From Kitasatospora papulosa (GTDB lineage: Bacteria; Actinomycetota; Actinomycetes; Streptomycetales; Streptomycetaceae), in the NCBI RefSeq assembly GCF_000717245.1, contig NZ_JNYQ01000001.1:372001-436000 (forward strand): 64,000 nt of DNA, written 5' to 3'. Below the pieces are notes generated by a model. It was not told the DNA's origin, made no database searches, and worked only from the letters and a program-made list of their open reading frames with translations. A program made the translations under genes and the position numbers. Position 1 is the first letter of the stretch, and each line of letters starts with the position of its first letter. Below are positions 19,685 through 28,886 of this stretch, piece after piece.

Positions 19685-19734
19685 CTCCTTCGGTGCGTCC
19701 GGCCGCCGGGCCTACTCCTTCGGCGCGTCCGGCC
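19685..19734. repeat. 20-bp direct repeat at the 3' end of the ABC ATPase gene
   Basis: Copies at 19685-19704 and 19715-19734 match in 19 of 20 bases and are 30 nt apart. The second copy encodes the last residues PDAPKE of the ATPase; the first lies just past its TAG stop in the same frame. Confidence 0.8.
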
Positions 19735-20668
19735 ACACCCCGATGTGGTCCTGCTCCAGCTCCAGCATCACCCGGTGCTCCATCCCCAGCGCCTCGGTGT
19801 AGTCGGCGGGCAGCTGGAGCCTGCCCGCCCGGTCGAGCATCGCGTACTCCCGTGCCACCTGGGACTCCTGCCCCGTCGCCGCGTCCACCTCGGTGCGCCG
19901 CAGGACCTCGGAGGACGTACGCCCGTCGCGGATCGCGACCGTACGGCGCACCTCGCTCGCCACCGCCTGGTCGTGGGTGACGATCACGATCGTCGTGCCG
20001 AGCTCCTCGTTGGCCCGGCGGAACGCGGCGAACACCTGCTCACCGGTCGCGGAGTCCAGCTCACCGGTCGGTTCGTCGGCGAGCAGCACCGAAGGGTTGT
20101 TGGCGAGCGCCACCGCGATCGCCACCCGTTGCTGCTGACCGCCGGACATCTGGGCGGGGCGGCGGTCGCGGCAGTCCGCGACGTCCAGCATCGAGAGCAA
20201 CGCCTCGGCGCGCGCCGCCCGTTCACGGTTCCGGCCGCCGCCGCGCAGCTGCATGGGGAGCGTGATGTTCTGGGCGGCGGTCAGATACGACAGCAGATTG
20301 CGGGAGGTCTGCTGCCAGACGAAACCGACGACGTCCCTGCGGTAGCGCAGCCGCTCCTTCTGCCCCATCGCCAGCAGGTCGCAGCCCGCCACCTTCGCCG
20401 ACCCCGCCGTCGGGACGTCCAGACCCGCCAGGATGTTCATCAGCGTCGACTTCCCGCTGCCGGAGGCGCCCACCAGGGCCATCAGCTCGCCCTCGGTGAC
20501 CAGGAGGTCGAGACCCTGGAGCGCCTGCACCTCCACGCCGTCCGTGGAGAAGATGCGGACCAGCCGGTCGCAGGCGATCAGGGCGTCGTGCCCGTAGGAA
20601 GGCCGGTCCCGGCGCGCGGCGGCGCGCTCCTCGAGTTCCGCCAGCGTGGTCTCTGTCGACGATGTCAC
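19712..20668 (-). CDS. MacB/LolD-like ABC transporter ATP-binding protein
   Basis: 318 aa from GTG 20668, which overlaps the permease stop (GTGA) and follows AGGAG. Walker A GASGSGKST is at 67-75, signature MSGGQQQR, Walker B VLLADEPTGELD, and WQQTSRNLLSYLTAAQN is the Q-loop region. This is the ATPase class that drives FtsX-type mechanotransmission permeases. A 100-residue C-terminal extension beyond the ATPase core is longer than in LolD. It must serve the two large permeases before it in the operon. The substrate is not evident; antimicrobial peptide or lipoprotein-type release are both possible. Confidence 0.88.
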   Translation of the reverse strand: MTSSTETTLAELEERAAARRDRPSYGHDALIACDRLVRIFSTDGVEVQALQGLDLLVTEGELMALVGASGSGKSTLMNILAGLDVPTAGSAKVAGCDLLAMGQKERLRYRRDVVGFVWQQTSRNLLSYLTAAQNITLPMQLRGGGRNRERAARAEALLSMLDVADCRDRRPAQMSGGQQQRVAIAVALANNPSVLLADEPTGELDSATGEQVFAAFRRANEELGTTIVIVTHDQAVASEVRRTVAIRDGRTSSEVLRRTEVDAATGQESQVAREYAMLDRAGRLQLPADYTEALGMEHRVMLELEQDHIGVWPDAPKE

Positions 20669-23436
20669 CGGGTGTCTCCTGCCCTGAGTTCCTTGACCGA
20701 GCCACGGCGGCTCGCCCACCACGCCTGGACGCCGGCGACGGCGGCGGCGAGGACGACCACGCCGACCGCCGGAAGCGCGAGCGACGGGAGGTCGGCCCGC
20801 AGCGAAGCGGTGTGCTGCGCCGAGGGGTCGCCGCCGGCCAGCGCCAGCGCCCCCAGGTCGATACCCGGCGCCAGCAGGGCGATGGTCGCCCAGCCGACGA
20901 GGAGCCCGCCGGACGCCGCCAGCAGCGCCTGGGGCATCGCTTCGAACGCGAGGAGGCGCCGCCCCTGCCGGGTGGTGAGCCCCATGGTGCGCAGCCGGGC
21001 CAGGAGCGTGGTGCGCTCCGGCGCGGTCTGCAACAGGGAGAGCAGTACGGCGAGCAGCGCGTATCCCGCACCCGCCACGACTGCCGCTCCGTAGATCCGT
21101 TCGGCGCCCGACTGCATCGGGGTGTCGACGAACCTGTCCCGCTCCGCCGACCGCAGCCGCACGCCGAACTCCGGTCCGGCCTCCCGCGCGGCGGCCCGCA
21201 GCTGCCGTCCGTCGAGCGAGGAACCGGTGACCAGCAGCGTCGTGGCGCCCGGCTTCGCGAGCTTCCGCGCGTCGACGACCATGAACTCCGAGTCGGTCAC
21301 CGCGGAGGTGCGCGGAAGCACCCCGGCGACCCGCACCGTGATGTCCCCCGCCTCCGACCGGACGGTGTGCGGCCGGTCGCCGAACCGTTCCGCCAGCCCG
21401 GGCGAGACCACCGCGGGAAGCGCCCCGTCCCGCCCCGGCCCGCTCCCCAGCGAGGCGACGGGGAAGGCCGGAAGCCCGGTACCGCGAGCCAGGCGCGCGT
21501 AAGAATCCGGCTCGACCCCCACCAGCGCGGCGCGCTTCGTGTCCGACCGGACGTCCGCGGAGGCCGCCAGCGGCGTCCCGTACTCGATGCGCACCGGTGC
21601 GACGTCCTTCACCCCGTCCGCGTCCCGCACCTGTCGCAGGAAGCCGTCGGAGACCGGGGACAGCGCGCCCTCCCCGCTGATCCTGGCGTCCGCGCCGACC
21701 GCCCGCAGCGCCGCCTCGTCCCGCGCGTCCGCGACCCCCGCGATCACCGAGCCGCCGAACGCCGCCGTGGTCAGGGCGATCAGCAGGGCCAGCAGGGGAA
21801 GGGTGCCGCTCGACGAGGCGCGGCCCGCGCGGGCCAGCGACAGGAATCCGACGGCTCCGCGCATCCGGGCCACGGGGCGCGCCGCCAGCCGCAGCGGCAG
21901 CGGGTACAGCCGCACGAGGACGAGGGCGGCGATCAGCCCCACCAGGACGGGTGCGGAGCTGACCAGCAGATCCGCCCCCGATCCCGTCGACGTGCCGCGG
22001 CGGCGCAGCGCGGCGACGGCGCCGATCGCCAGGACGAGGACGGTCAGTTCGGCCACCGTACGGCGGCGGGAGGGCCTGGCGTGCGTCACGTCGTCGCGGG
22101 CGCCGTGCAGCACCGGCCTGCGGTGGTTCAGGGTCGTGCGCAGCGGCAGCACCACGCAGACGAGGACCCCGACGGCCGCCGCGCCGACCAGCGCCGGCAG
22201 GAAACGCGCCTCCCGGACGAGGAGGACGGCCGCCGCCAGCCCCAGCGCCGCCGCCGGAACGGCGGACACCGCCGTCTCGGCCAGCAGCCGCCCGCCGATG
22301 CCCCGCAGGGACCCGCCACGGGACCGCAGCAGGGCGAGCTCGTGGTGGCGGCGGGTGCCGATCAGACCGCCCGTCATCAGCAGGACGACGGCGGCCACCG
22401 CCCCGATGCCCACGGCGGCGACGGTGACGACGGGCCCGATGGCGGCCCGCGTCGAGGAGTAGGCGCCGAGGATCGCGTCGAGGCCGGTGGTGAGCGTGGT
22501 GTTCGGCCCGGCGATGTCGCGCAGTTCCAGCAGTCCGGGGCCGTTCTCGACGGCCGCGATGCCGCTCTCCAGAGCGGGCACGTCGGCGGCGGTCAGCCCC
22601 GTGGCGTCGGGGGCGAGCCGCCAGTACATCTCCGGCTCACCGGTCGTGGCGAGCAGGGCCGGGCCGGTGTCCTGGGCCAGGAGCAGCGTGGCCCGCCAGT
22701 AGAAGACCGGCGTCGGCGACCCGGGGTCCCTGACCAGGGAGGGGGCTCGCAACAGCGGGTCGACCGCCCAGTAGCCGCTCCTCGGCTGCGACGGGGTGAC
22801 GATGCCGGTGACGCGCACGGTCAGCGGCGTACCGGTGGTGGTGGGCACCGCGACGGTGGAGCCCGGCTCGATCTTCAGCTCGCCCGCCGTCTCCTCGGTG
22901 ACGGCCGCCTCCACCTCGCGGGTCTCCAGCGTCACCGCGTCCCGGGCGACGGGCCAGCGCCCCGAACGCAGGGTGCTGTGCTCCTGCAGCGCCGAGGGCG
23001 CGGCATAGGTGAGCCGGGGCGGCACCGCGTCGGGACGGGGCAGCCACGGCTCGTCCGCGACGAGGGGCTTCGTGGTGTGCACCCCGTACGAGGACGCGGG
23101 CACGTCCGCGCGCACCGGGGCGGGCAGCGCCCCGATCAGCTCACCGTGGGCCCGGGCCAGCACCTTCTCCCGCATCGCGGACTCACGCACGGACGGAGCC
23201 AGGCCGAGCGGGGGCGGCAGTGTCGTCACCTCGAGCACGCTCTGTCCCGGGGAGGCGGCCGTGACGTCGTGGCGCAGCGCCCTCGTCTCGTACGCGTCCA
23301 CGGAGCGCGGGAAGACTGCGGCGAGGAACGCGGTCAGGAACACCAGGACGGCCAGGGCGGCGGAGACACCGGGGGCGGTGCGCAGCCGCGTACGCACCCA
23401 AGGGGCGCAGGCGGCCTGGATCTTGGCGGCGTTCAT
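20665..23436 (-). CDS. FtsX-type ABC transporter permease
   Basis: 923 aa. An N-terminal membrane helix (SAALAVLVFLTAFLAAVF) is followed by a large extracellular domain of about 270 residues. Then come FtsX-like membrane blocks around 320-450, a second extracellular domain and a final block of three helices near 790-910. The doubled FtsX layout is like MacB-superfamily proteins that act by moving periplasmic domains. No metalloprotease or adhesin domain is visible. It starts 1 nt after the stop of the next permease and shares its operon. Confidence 0.85.
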   Translation of the reverse strand: MNAAKIQAACAPWVRTRLRTAPGVSAALAVLVFLTAFLAAVFPRSVDAYETRALRHDVTAASPGQSVLEVTTLPPPLGLAPSVRESAMREKVLARAHGELIGALPAPVRADVPASSYGVHTTKPLVADEPWLPRPDAVPPRLTYAAPSALQEHSTLRSGRWPVARDAVTLETREVEAAVTEETAGELKIEPGSTVAVPTTTGTPLTVRVTGIVTPSQPRSGYWAVDPLLRAPSLVRDPGSPTPVFYWRATLLLAQDTGPALLATTGEPEMYWRLAPDATGLTAADVPALESGIAAVENGPGLLELRDIAGPNTTLTTGLDAILGAYSSTRAAIGPVVTVAAVGIGAVAAVVLLMTGGLIGTRRHHELALLRSRGGSLRGIGGRLLAETAVSAVPAAALGLAAAVLLVREARFLPALVGAAAVGVLVCVVLPLRTTLNHRRPVLHGARDDVTHARPSRRRTVAELTVLVLAIGAVAALRRRGTSTGSGADLLVSSAPVLVGLIAALVLVRLYPLPLRLAARPVARMRGAVGFLSLARAGRASSSGTLPLLALLIALTTAAFGGSVIAGVADARDEAALRAVGADARISGEGALSPVSDGFLRQVRDADGVKDVAPVRIEYGTPLAASADVRSDTKRAALVGVEPDSYARLARGTGLPAFPVASLGSGPGRDGALPAVVSPGLAERFGDRPHTVRSEAGDITVRVAGVLPRTSAVTDSEFMVVDARKLAKPGATTLLVTGSSLDGRQLRAAAREAGPEFGVRLRSAERDRFVDTPMQSGAERIYGAAVVAGAGYALLAVLLSLLQTAPERTTLLARLRTMGLTTRQGRRLLAFEAMPQALLAASGGLLVGWATIALLAPGIDLGALALAGGDPSAQHTASLRADLPSLALPAVGVVVLAAAVAGVQAWWASRRGSVKELRAGDTR

Positions 23437-23437
23437 G

Positions 23438-26400
23438 TCAGTTGTCCCCCTGGTGGCGCAGCGACACCGCAGGATCGCCGCGGCGCAGTGTGAGCACCGC
23501 GACGATCAGCAGCGGCAGTGCGGCGACCGAGGCGAGCAGGACCGCGACCTGGCCCGCCGGAAGCATCACCAGCACGTCCGGCACGGGCCGCGCGGCCTGC
23601 CCGGTCAGCACGACCAGCGGTACGACGGCCCTGGTGAGCACCGCCCCGAGGGCGAGGCCGATCAGCAGCGCCAGCGTGATCAGCACGCCCTGTTCGGCGG
23701 CCGTCATCCGCGCCAGCCGTCGGCGCGGGGCACCCAGCGCCCGCAACACCGCGAACTCGGCGGCCCGTTCGCGCTGCGCGCCCACGAGCCCGACGGCGAA
23801 CCCGACCGCCGCGAGTGCCGCGGCCACCACGGCGACGGCCAGCAGCGCGGCCTGCGGCCCGGCCCCCAGCGGGTCGTCCGCCAGCTCCCTGGCCACCTCG
23901 TCCCGCACCCGCACCTGCGCGGGATCCGTGCCGGGCAGCGCCCGCAGCTCCGCCGCCACCCGCGCAGCGGCACCGGGTGCGGTGCTCAGCCACCACTCGG
24001 TGGGGGCGAGCGCGGCGCCCTCCCGGTGGGCGAGCACCTCCGACACCGCCCTGAGGTCCAGCAGCAGACCGCCGCCCGGCTTCGCGGACGAGTCCGCCGA
24101 GACGCCCCCGGGCGCTCCGGAGACCGCCCCGGGGCCGGTGGTCGGCAGCTCCCGCACGGCCTTCACCAGGGTGACCCGGACCGTGTTGCCCGCCAGCGTG
24201 AGGTCGACCTCCTGGCCCGTCCCGGCGCCCGCGTACCTCAGATACGCGTCGGTGGCCACGGCGTTGAGCGCGGGCGCCGCCGGGCGTACCGCGGTGACGC
24301 GGAGCGTGCTGACCGGGTCGCCGTGATAACCGCCGTCCGCGGGGACGGAACCGGTCTCGTACCGGAAGGCCGGTGAGGCACCCGAGCCCGTCACCGCCCC
24401 CGGCGGCTCCGCGGCCTGCTCCTCCCCGGCCGCCGCCATGGTCGCCTTCGCCTGCCAGCGCACCCCGTCCGAGGCGGCGGCCGACTGCTCGTCCCCGCGC
24501 GCGGTGAGGGCCCGGAGCCCGGTCAGGGAGACCACGCGTGTCTCGGCGCGGCCCTCGGGCACGTCGCTGTCCAGCTCGAAGCCCGTCACCGCCAGGCCGC
24601 CCGACGCCGAGACGGGGAAGGACAGACCGTGCGCACGGCCGTCGACGGGGACGCTGCCCGCCCCCACCCGGTAGCCGAGGCCGTAACGGTCCTCCAGCAC
24701 CACACTGACCATGCCCTTCGCGCCCGACGGTGACCTCCCGTCCGGCGCCGTGGTGTCACGGACCCGCACGTCGAACAGCACCCGCTCACTGCCCTCGGGC
24801 AGGACGACCCCGGTCCGCGGCGTGCTCCGTGGAGCGATCGCGTCGAACAGTTCCTGCGGCGCCGTACCGGAGAGGTCCGCGCGCATCAGCATCCGCTCGT
24901 CCGCGTGCGCGGTTTCCAGGGCGAGCACCTCGGCCGTCCGGCCGCCGGACAGATCGGCCGTCGTGCGGTAGGCCGGGGCCGCGCTCCGTACGCCCGGCAG
25001 GTCCGAGTACGCCGCCGCCTTCGCCGGATCGCCGGACAGCGTGCCCACCATGCGCACCGAGGCGCCCGACCTGAAGTCCGCCTGGTCGCCCTGCGAACGG
25101 TCCCAGGACGCGCTCTGGCCGATGGCCAGCATGCCCATCGCGACCGAGAGGACCAGCAGCAGCACCGGGCCCGCGCCGCGCAGCGGCCGGCGGCTGAACT
25201 GCCAGCCGGCCAGCGCCGCGGACAGCCCCCGGCCGCCCGCCGCACGACGCTCGGCGAGCCGGGCGGCCGGCGGGAGCAGGCGCAGGGTCAGCACGGTGCC
25301 CGCGAGCAGCGCCAGCGCCGGAGCGGCGACCAGGAGCGGATCGATGCCGAGCTCGCCCTCGCGGTCGCCGCTGAGCGCACCGCTGCCGGACGCCCCGGTC
25401 CGCCGGTCCAGTTGCCAGTACGCCACCCCGGCGATCAGCAGCAGGCCGATGTCGGCGCCCGCCCGTACCGGGGTGGGCAGCGCGGCCGCCCGGGCGCCGC
25501 GGCGCTCTCCCGCACCCGCCGCCAGCGCGGGGGCGACGACGGCGAGCGCACAGGCCAGCGCGACGGCGCCGGCCACCAGCCAGACCGTGCCGTCCACCCC
25601 GCCGTCGAGCCGCAGCCCGATCCGGCCGAGCGTGCTCCGGTCCGCCAGCAGCCGGGTCAGCGGACCGGCCAGCAGCGGCGCGACGACGGCGGCGGGCACC
25701 GCGAGCAGCAGGGCCTCGACCGCGGCCAGCCCGGCGATCCGGCCCCTGGACCCGCCCCGGGCCCGCAGCAGTTCGGTCTCACCGCCGCGCTCGCTGCTCA
25801 GCAGCCGGGCCACCAGCAGCAGGGCGTACGCGGCGAGCAGGACCAGCTGCACGGCGACGATCATGATCGTCGAACGCGACACCAGCAGCGCCCGCTCGAT
25901 CTGGTCGAGGACGGTCGGCAGCGAGGTCCGCACCGTGGCCCCGTCCCCGAACACCGCCGAGTCGGACAGTTTCCCCGGGCCGTCCGCCGACGCCCGGCGC
26001 AGCGCCTCGGTCCGGTCCGTCGTCACGGTGCGGAAGTCGGCGGACGCCAGCCAGGACACCGGTCCGGCGCTCACCCGCCCGGAACCCACGACGGCCGGGT
26101 CGGCCAGCAGCGGTCCGTACGTGGTGAAGACGACCTTGCGGGCGCCGCGCCCGCCGAGCGGGTCCAGCCGCCAGTACGGGTCGTCCAGGTCGGACGCCTC
26201 GTAGAGACCGGTGATCTCGACCCGGAGCGGGGTCTCGCTCAGCCGGTCCGTGAGCGTGAGGCGGGAACCCGGCTCCAGGTCCAGCGCCTCGGCGGCGGTA
26301 CGCGGCAGCGCCACCTGCACCGGCTTCTCGGCGTCCCCGGCCCCGGCGTCCGGCATGCGTCCCGCCACCAGGCGGACCCGGCTGCGGTCCAGCGAGGCGA

Positions 26401-26764
26401 GATGTGTCAGGTCGGGCTGGCCGCGCCGCGCGGCGGGCGCCCGGACTTCGCGGGGCAGGGCGTACGGACCCGAGCTCTCCAGCTTCCGCACGGTCACCGG
26501 CAGTCCGTCGAAGGTGTCGCGGGCCGCACGGCGCACCGCGGAGTCGGCCTCCGCGCGCTCCTCGCGGTCCACGTCGGCGGAGACATGGAGGGCGGCCTGT
26601 TCGGCGGAGCGGTGGGTGAGCGTGTGCCGCAGGGCGGCGTCACCCATCGAGCCGGAGAACGCGGTGAGCCCGGCCAGCACACAGGTGGTCAGCAGGACGG
26701 CCAGCAGGGCTGCGGTGAGCAGGAGCCGGTGCGCGCGCACCCGCAGAAGGACGAACCCCGTCAC
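23438..26764 (-). CDS. FtsX-type ABC transporter permease, large
   Basis: 1108 aa, GTG start behind GGGGG. It has the same plan as the following permease: a first helix (LLLTAALLAVLLTTCVLAGL), an extracellular domain of about 270 residues, FtsX helices near 300-420, further helices, a second and longer extracellular domain (about 540-940) and a last FtsX block ending in VSLRHQGDN. The two permeases probably form an asymmetric pair on one ATPase dimer. First gene of the operon. Substrate unknown. Confidence 0.85.
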   Translation of the reverse strand: MTGFVLLRVRAHRLLLTAALLAVLLTTCVLAGLTAFSGSMGDAALRHTLTHRSAEQAALHVSADVDREERAEADSAVRRAARDTFDGLPVTVRKLESSGPYALPREVRAPAARRGQPDLTHLASLDRSRVRLVAGRMPDAGAGDAEKPVQVALPRTAAEALDLEPGSRLTLTDRLSETPLRVEITGLYEASDLDDPYWRLDPLGGRGARKVVFTTYGPLLADPAVVGSGRVSAGPVSWLASADFRTVTTDRTEALRRASADGPGKLSDSAVFGDGATVRTSLPTVLDQIERALLVSRSTIMIVAVQLVLLAAYALLLVARLLSSERGGETELLRARGGSRGRIAGLAAVEALLLAVPAAVVAPLLAGPLTRLLADRSTLGRIGLRLDGGVDGTVWLVAGAVALACALAVVAPALAAGAGERRGARAAALPTPVRAGADIGLLLIAGVAYWQLDRRTGASGSGALSGDREGELGIDPLLVAAPALALLAGTVLTLRLLPPAARLAERRAAGGRGLSAALAGWQFSRRPLRGAGPVLLLVLSVAMGMLAIGQSASWDRSQGDQADFRSGASVRMVGTLSGDPAKAAAYSDLPGVRSAAPAYRTTADLSGGRTAEVLALETAHADERMLMRADLSGTAPQELFDAIAPRSTPRTGVVLPEGSERVLFDVRVRDTTAPDGRSPSGAKGMVSVVLEDRYGLGYRVGAGSVPVDGRAHGLSFPVSASGGLAVTGFELDSDVPEGRAETRVVSLTGLRALTARGDEQSAAASDGVRWQAKATMAAAGEEQAAEPPGAVTGSGASPAFRYETGSVPADGGYHGDPVSTLRVTAVRPAAPALNAVATDAYLRYAGAGTGQEVDLTLAGNTVRVTLVKAVRELPTTGPGAVSGAPGGVSADSSAKPGGGLLLDLRAVSEVLAHREGAALAPTEWWLSTAPGAAARVAAELRALPGTDPAQVRVRDEVARELADDPLGAGPQAALLAVAVVAAALAAVGFAVGLVGAQRERAAEFAVLRALGAPRRRLARMTAAEQGVLITLALLIGLALGAVLTRAVVPLVVLTGQAARPVPDVLVMLPAGQVAVLLASVAALPLLIVAVLTLRRGDPAVSLRHQGDN

Positions 26765-26913
26765 CTGATCCCCCGAACCTCAGCAGCCGCACGCCCCCCG
26801 GCGTACAACAGATGCTTTCAGAGTGCACCTGCTGCTGGAAACCGCCCGTGGGCGCACCTTGATGGGATCGTGACCGTTATGCGGCCGGGGAGTACCGGAT
26901 TCCGCACACAGGT

Positions 26914-27318
26914 TCAGTCCGCGGTGTTGACCATGGAGGCGGCGGCGTAGGTGAGGTAGTCCCACAACTGCCGCTCGTGCTCGGGGGAGAGCCCGAGCTC
27001 GTCGAGCGCCACCCGCATGTGACCGAGCCAGGCGTCGTGCGCCGCCCGGTCCACCTGGAACGGGGCGTGCCGCATCCGCAGCCGGGGGTGCCCCCGCCGG
27101 TCGCTGTAGGTGCGCGGACCGCCCCAGTACTGCATCAGGAACAGCGCGAACCGTTCCTCCGCCGGGCCCAGATCGGCCTCGGGATACATCGGACGCAGCA
27201 GCGGGTCGTCGGCGACGCCCTGGTAGAAGCGGTGCACCAGGCGCCGGAACGTCTGCTCGCCGCCGACCTGCTCGTAGAAGGTCTGCTCCTGAAGCGTGTC
27301 GCGCGGAATCTCAGTCAC
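26914..27318 (-). CDS. glbO: Truncated hemoglobin, group II
   Basis: 134 aa from GTG 27318. Features of group II truncated globins: FYEQVGGEQTFRRLVHRFYQGVADDPLLRPMYP, YWGGPRTYSDRRGHPRLRMRHAPF with the proximal heme His, and the conserved Trp in AWLGHM. Members bind O2 tightly and are linked to redox chemistry of O2, NO or sulfide. An upstream start (27387) would cross the palindromic region and is rejected. It may be transcribed from its own promoter after the FHA gene. Confidence 0.92.
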   Translation of the reverse strand: MTEIPRDTLQEQTFYEQVGGEQTFRRLVHRFYQGVADDPLLRPMYPEADLGPAEERFALFLMQYWGGPRTYSDRRGHPRLRMRHAPFQVDRAAHDAWLGHMRVALDELGLSPEHERQLWDYLTYAAASMVNTAD

Positions 27319-27347
27319 CCGTCCATCGTCGCAGACGCACCGGCCGA

Positions 27348-27373
27348 GGACCGGGGTCCTAGGACCCCGGTCC
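27348..27373. terminator. Perfect 26-bp palindrome, likely terminator of the signalling operon
   Basis: Two 13-bp arms meet at 27360/27361 with no spacer. It starts 29 nt past the FHA gene stop, so a terminator is the simplest reading; with no loop it could equally be a protein-binding site in front of glbO. Confidence 0.6.
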
Positions 27374-27401
27374 GTACGGACGTGCACCGGGCGCCCGGAG
27401 A

Positions 27402-28775
27402 TCAGTCGCGACGGACCGTGATCGTCGTCCAGGCCCCGACGTGCACCTGGTCGCCGTCCTGGAGCGGGACGGGGACGTACGGCTGGATCGGGTCCTCGGC
27501 ACCGTTGAGCGTGGTGCCGTTGGTGGAGTTCTGGTCGACGACGGCCCAGCCGCCGTCCGGCTGCTGCACCAGCACGGCGTGCTGGTGCGAGACACCCGGG
27601 TCCTCCGGCGGTACGGCGAGATCGATGTCGGGGGACTCGCCGGTGCTGTGCCGCCGGCGGCCGATGGTGATCTGGCCGCCGGTGAGGGCGAGGCGCTGTT
27701 CCGGGGAGTACGCGGGCAGGTTGAGCCCCGTCGCCTCGGGACCGCTGCGCTGCATCATGGCCAGGAAGTAGTCACGATCCGGCGCGATCACGGCGGTCCA
27801 GCTGCCCGGACCCTGCTCCGGTCCGCCCTGGGCGGGGCCTTGACCGGGGCCCGGGCCCTGGCCGGGGAACTGCTGCTGCGGCGGCTGGGATGCCTGTGGA
27901 GCCTGCGGGCCCTGCGGCGACTGCGGGCCCTGTGGAGCCTGCGGGCCCTGCTGGAAGGCGGCCGGCGGCTGCTGCTGCGAAGGCGGCGGCAGCATCCAGT
28001 CGTCACCCCCACCGGTCCCCGGCGCCTGCGGCCGCGGGGGCGCGGGCGGCGCGGACTGCTGCTGGAACGACGGGGGCGGCGGCCCCTGCCGCGAGGACTC
28101 GAACGGCGAGGGCGGGCCGGACCGGTCGGGGCCCTGCGGGCCGGGACCATCCGCACCGGGGCCGCCCGGGCCGGGCCCCTGCGCGCTCCGGCCCGGCTGA
28201 TCCGGGCCCTGCTGACCGGGCGGACCGGGCCGGCCCGGCGAACCGAACGGGGACGGCGACTGCTGCTGGAACGCAGGCGGGGGCGGCGGCCCTTGCTGGA
28301 AGGACGGCGGAGGCGGCGGCGGACCCGGGCGTTCACCCTGCTCGGGCGAGAGCGGTTCGGCCGGCCGGTTCACCTGGGAAGGCCGGGAGCCCTGGTACTC
28401 GAACGAGTCCCGCTGCGGCTGCGGCGGTCCCTGCTGCGCCTGGAAGCCGGGCGGAAGGTTCAGCCCGGGAGGGGCACCGGTCCCGCCCTGCGGGGCCAGC
28501 GGGGTGTACGACGTCGCCGTGTTCGTGAGGAAGTTCCAGCGGCACTCCTCGCAGAACGGCGCCATCGCCTCACGCGGGGTGCGGCACTGCGGGCAGAGCT
28601 CGGCCTGTGCGGTCGGCTCCCCGCCCTGGGGCGGATAGCCGTAACCGCGCGCGGGCGGGGGAGGAGGCGGCGGCGGGACCGAGCCCGCGGGCGCGCCCGT
28701 CCCGGCCATGCGATGTCCGCAGACCTCGCACCAGTCCTCGGAACCCGACTGGTGTCCGTTCGGGCAGGTCGGCAT
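27402..28775 (-). CDS. Zinc-ribbon, proline-rich FHA-domain protein
   Basis: 457 aa, ATG at 28775 behind GGAGGAAG. Two zinc ribbons open the protein (CPNGHQSGSEDWCEVCG, then CPQCRTPREAMAPFCEEC). Residues about 120-340 are a low-complexity Pro/Gln/Gly stretch with repeats of QGPQ and SFQQGPPPP. The C-terminal FHA domain (about 365-457) shows GRRRHS, SHQHA and NSTNGTTLN, the residues that hold phosphothreonine. The protein should read Thr phosphorylation made by the kinase in the same operon, in the way GarA pairs with PknG in mycobacteria, but it lacks the compact GarA layout. Last gene of the operon. Confidence 0.88.
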   Translation of the reverse strand: MPTCPNGHQSGSEDWCEVCGHRMAGTGAPAGSVPPPPPPPPARGYGYPPQGGEPTAQAELCPQCRTPREAMAPFCEECRWNFLTNTATSYTPLAPQGGTGAPPGLNLPPGFQAQQGPPQPQRDSFEYQGSRPSQVNRPAEPLSPEQGERPGPPPPPPSFQQGPPPPPAFQQQSPSPFGSPGRPGPPGQQGPDQPGRSAQGPGPGGPGADGPGPQGPDRSGPPSPFESSRQGPPPPSFQQQSAPPAPPRPQAPGTGGGDDWMLPPPSQQQPPAAFQQGPQAPQGPQSPQGPQAPQASQPPQQQFPGQGPGPGQGPAQGGPEQGPGSWTAVIAPDRDYFLAMMQRSGPEATGLNLPAYSPEQRLALTGGQITIGRRRHSTGESPDIDLAVPPEDPGVSHQHAVLVQQPDGGWAVVDQNSTNGTTLNGAEDPIQPYVPVPLQDGDQVHVGAWTTITVRRD

Positions 28776-28886
28776 GTCGGCGCTTCCTCCTCTCCTCGTC
28801 CGGCCCGGAGGCCGCCATGCTCGTCGGTGCACCGTCCGGTGGGCCGGGGCGGCTCTTCGTACGGCTGTTTCGTGTGGTTCGTGCTG

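Noticed and set aside
27840..28360. Short tandem repeats that could suggest a CRISPR array
   Set aside because: They are codon repeats for Pro, Gln and Gly inside a coding frame, with no uniform repeat-spacer pattern.
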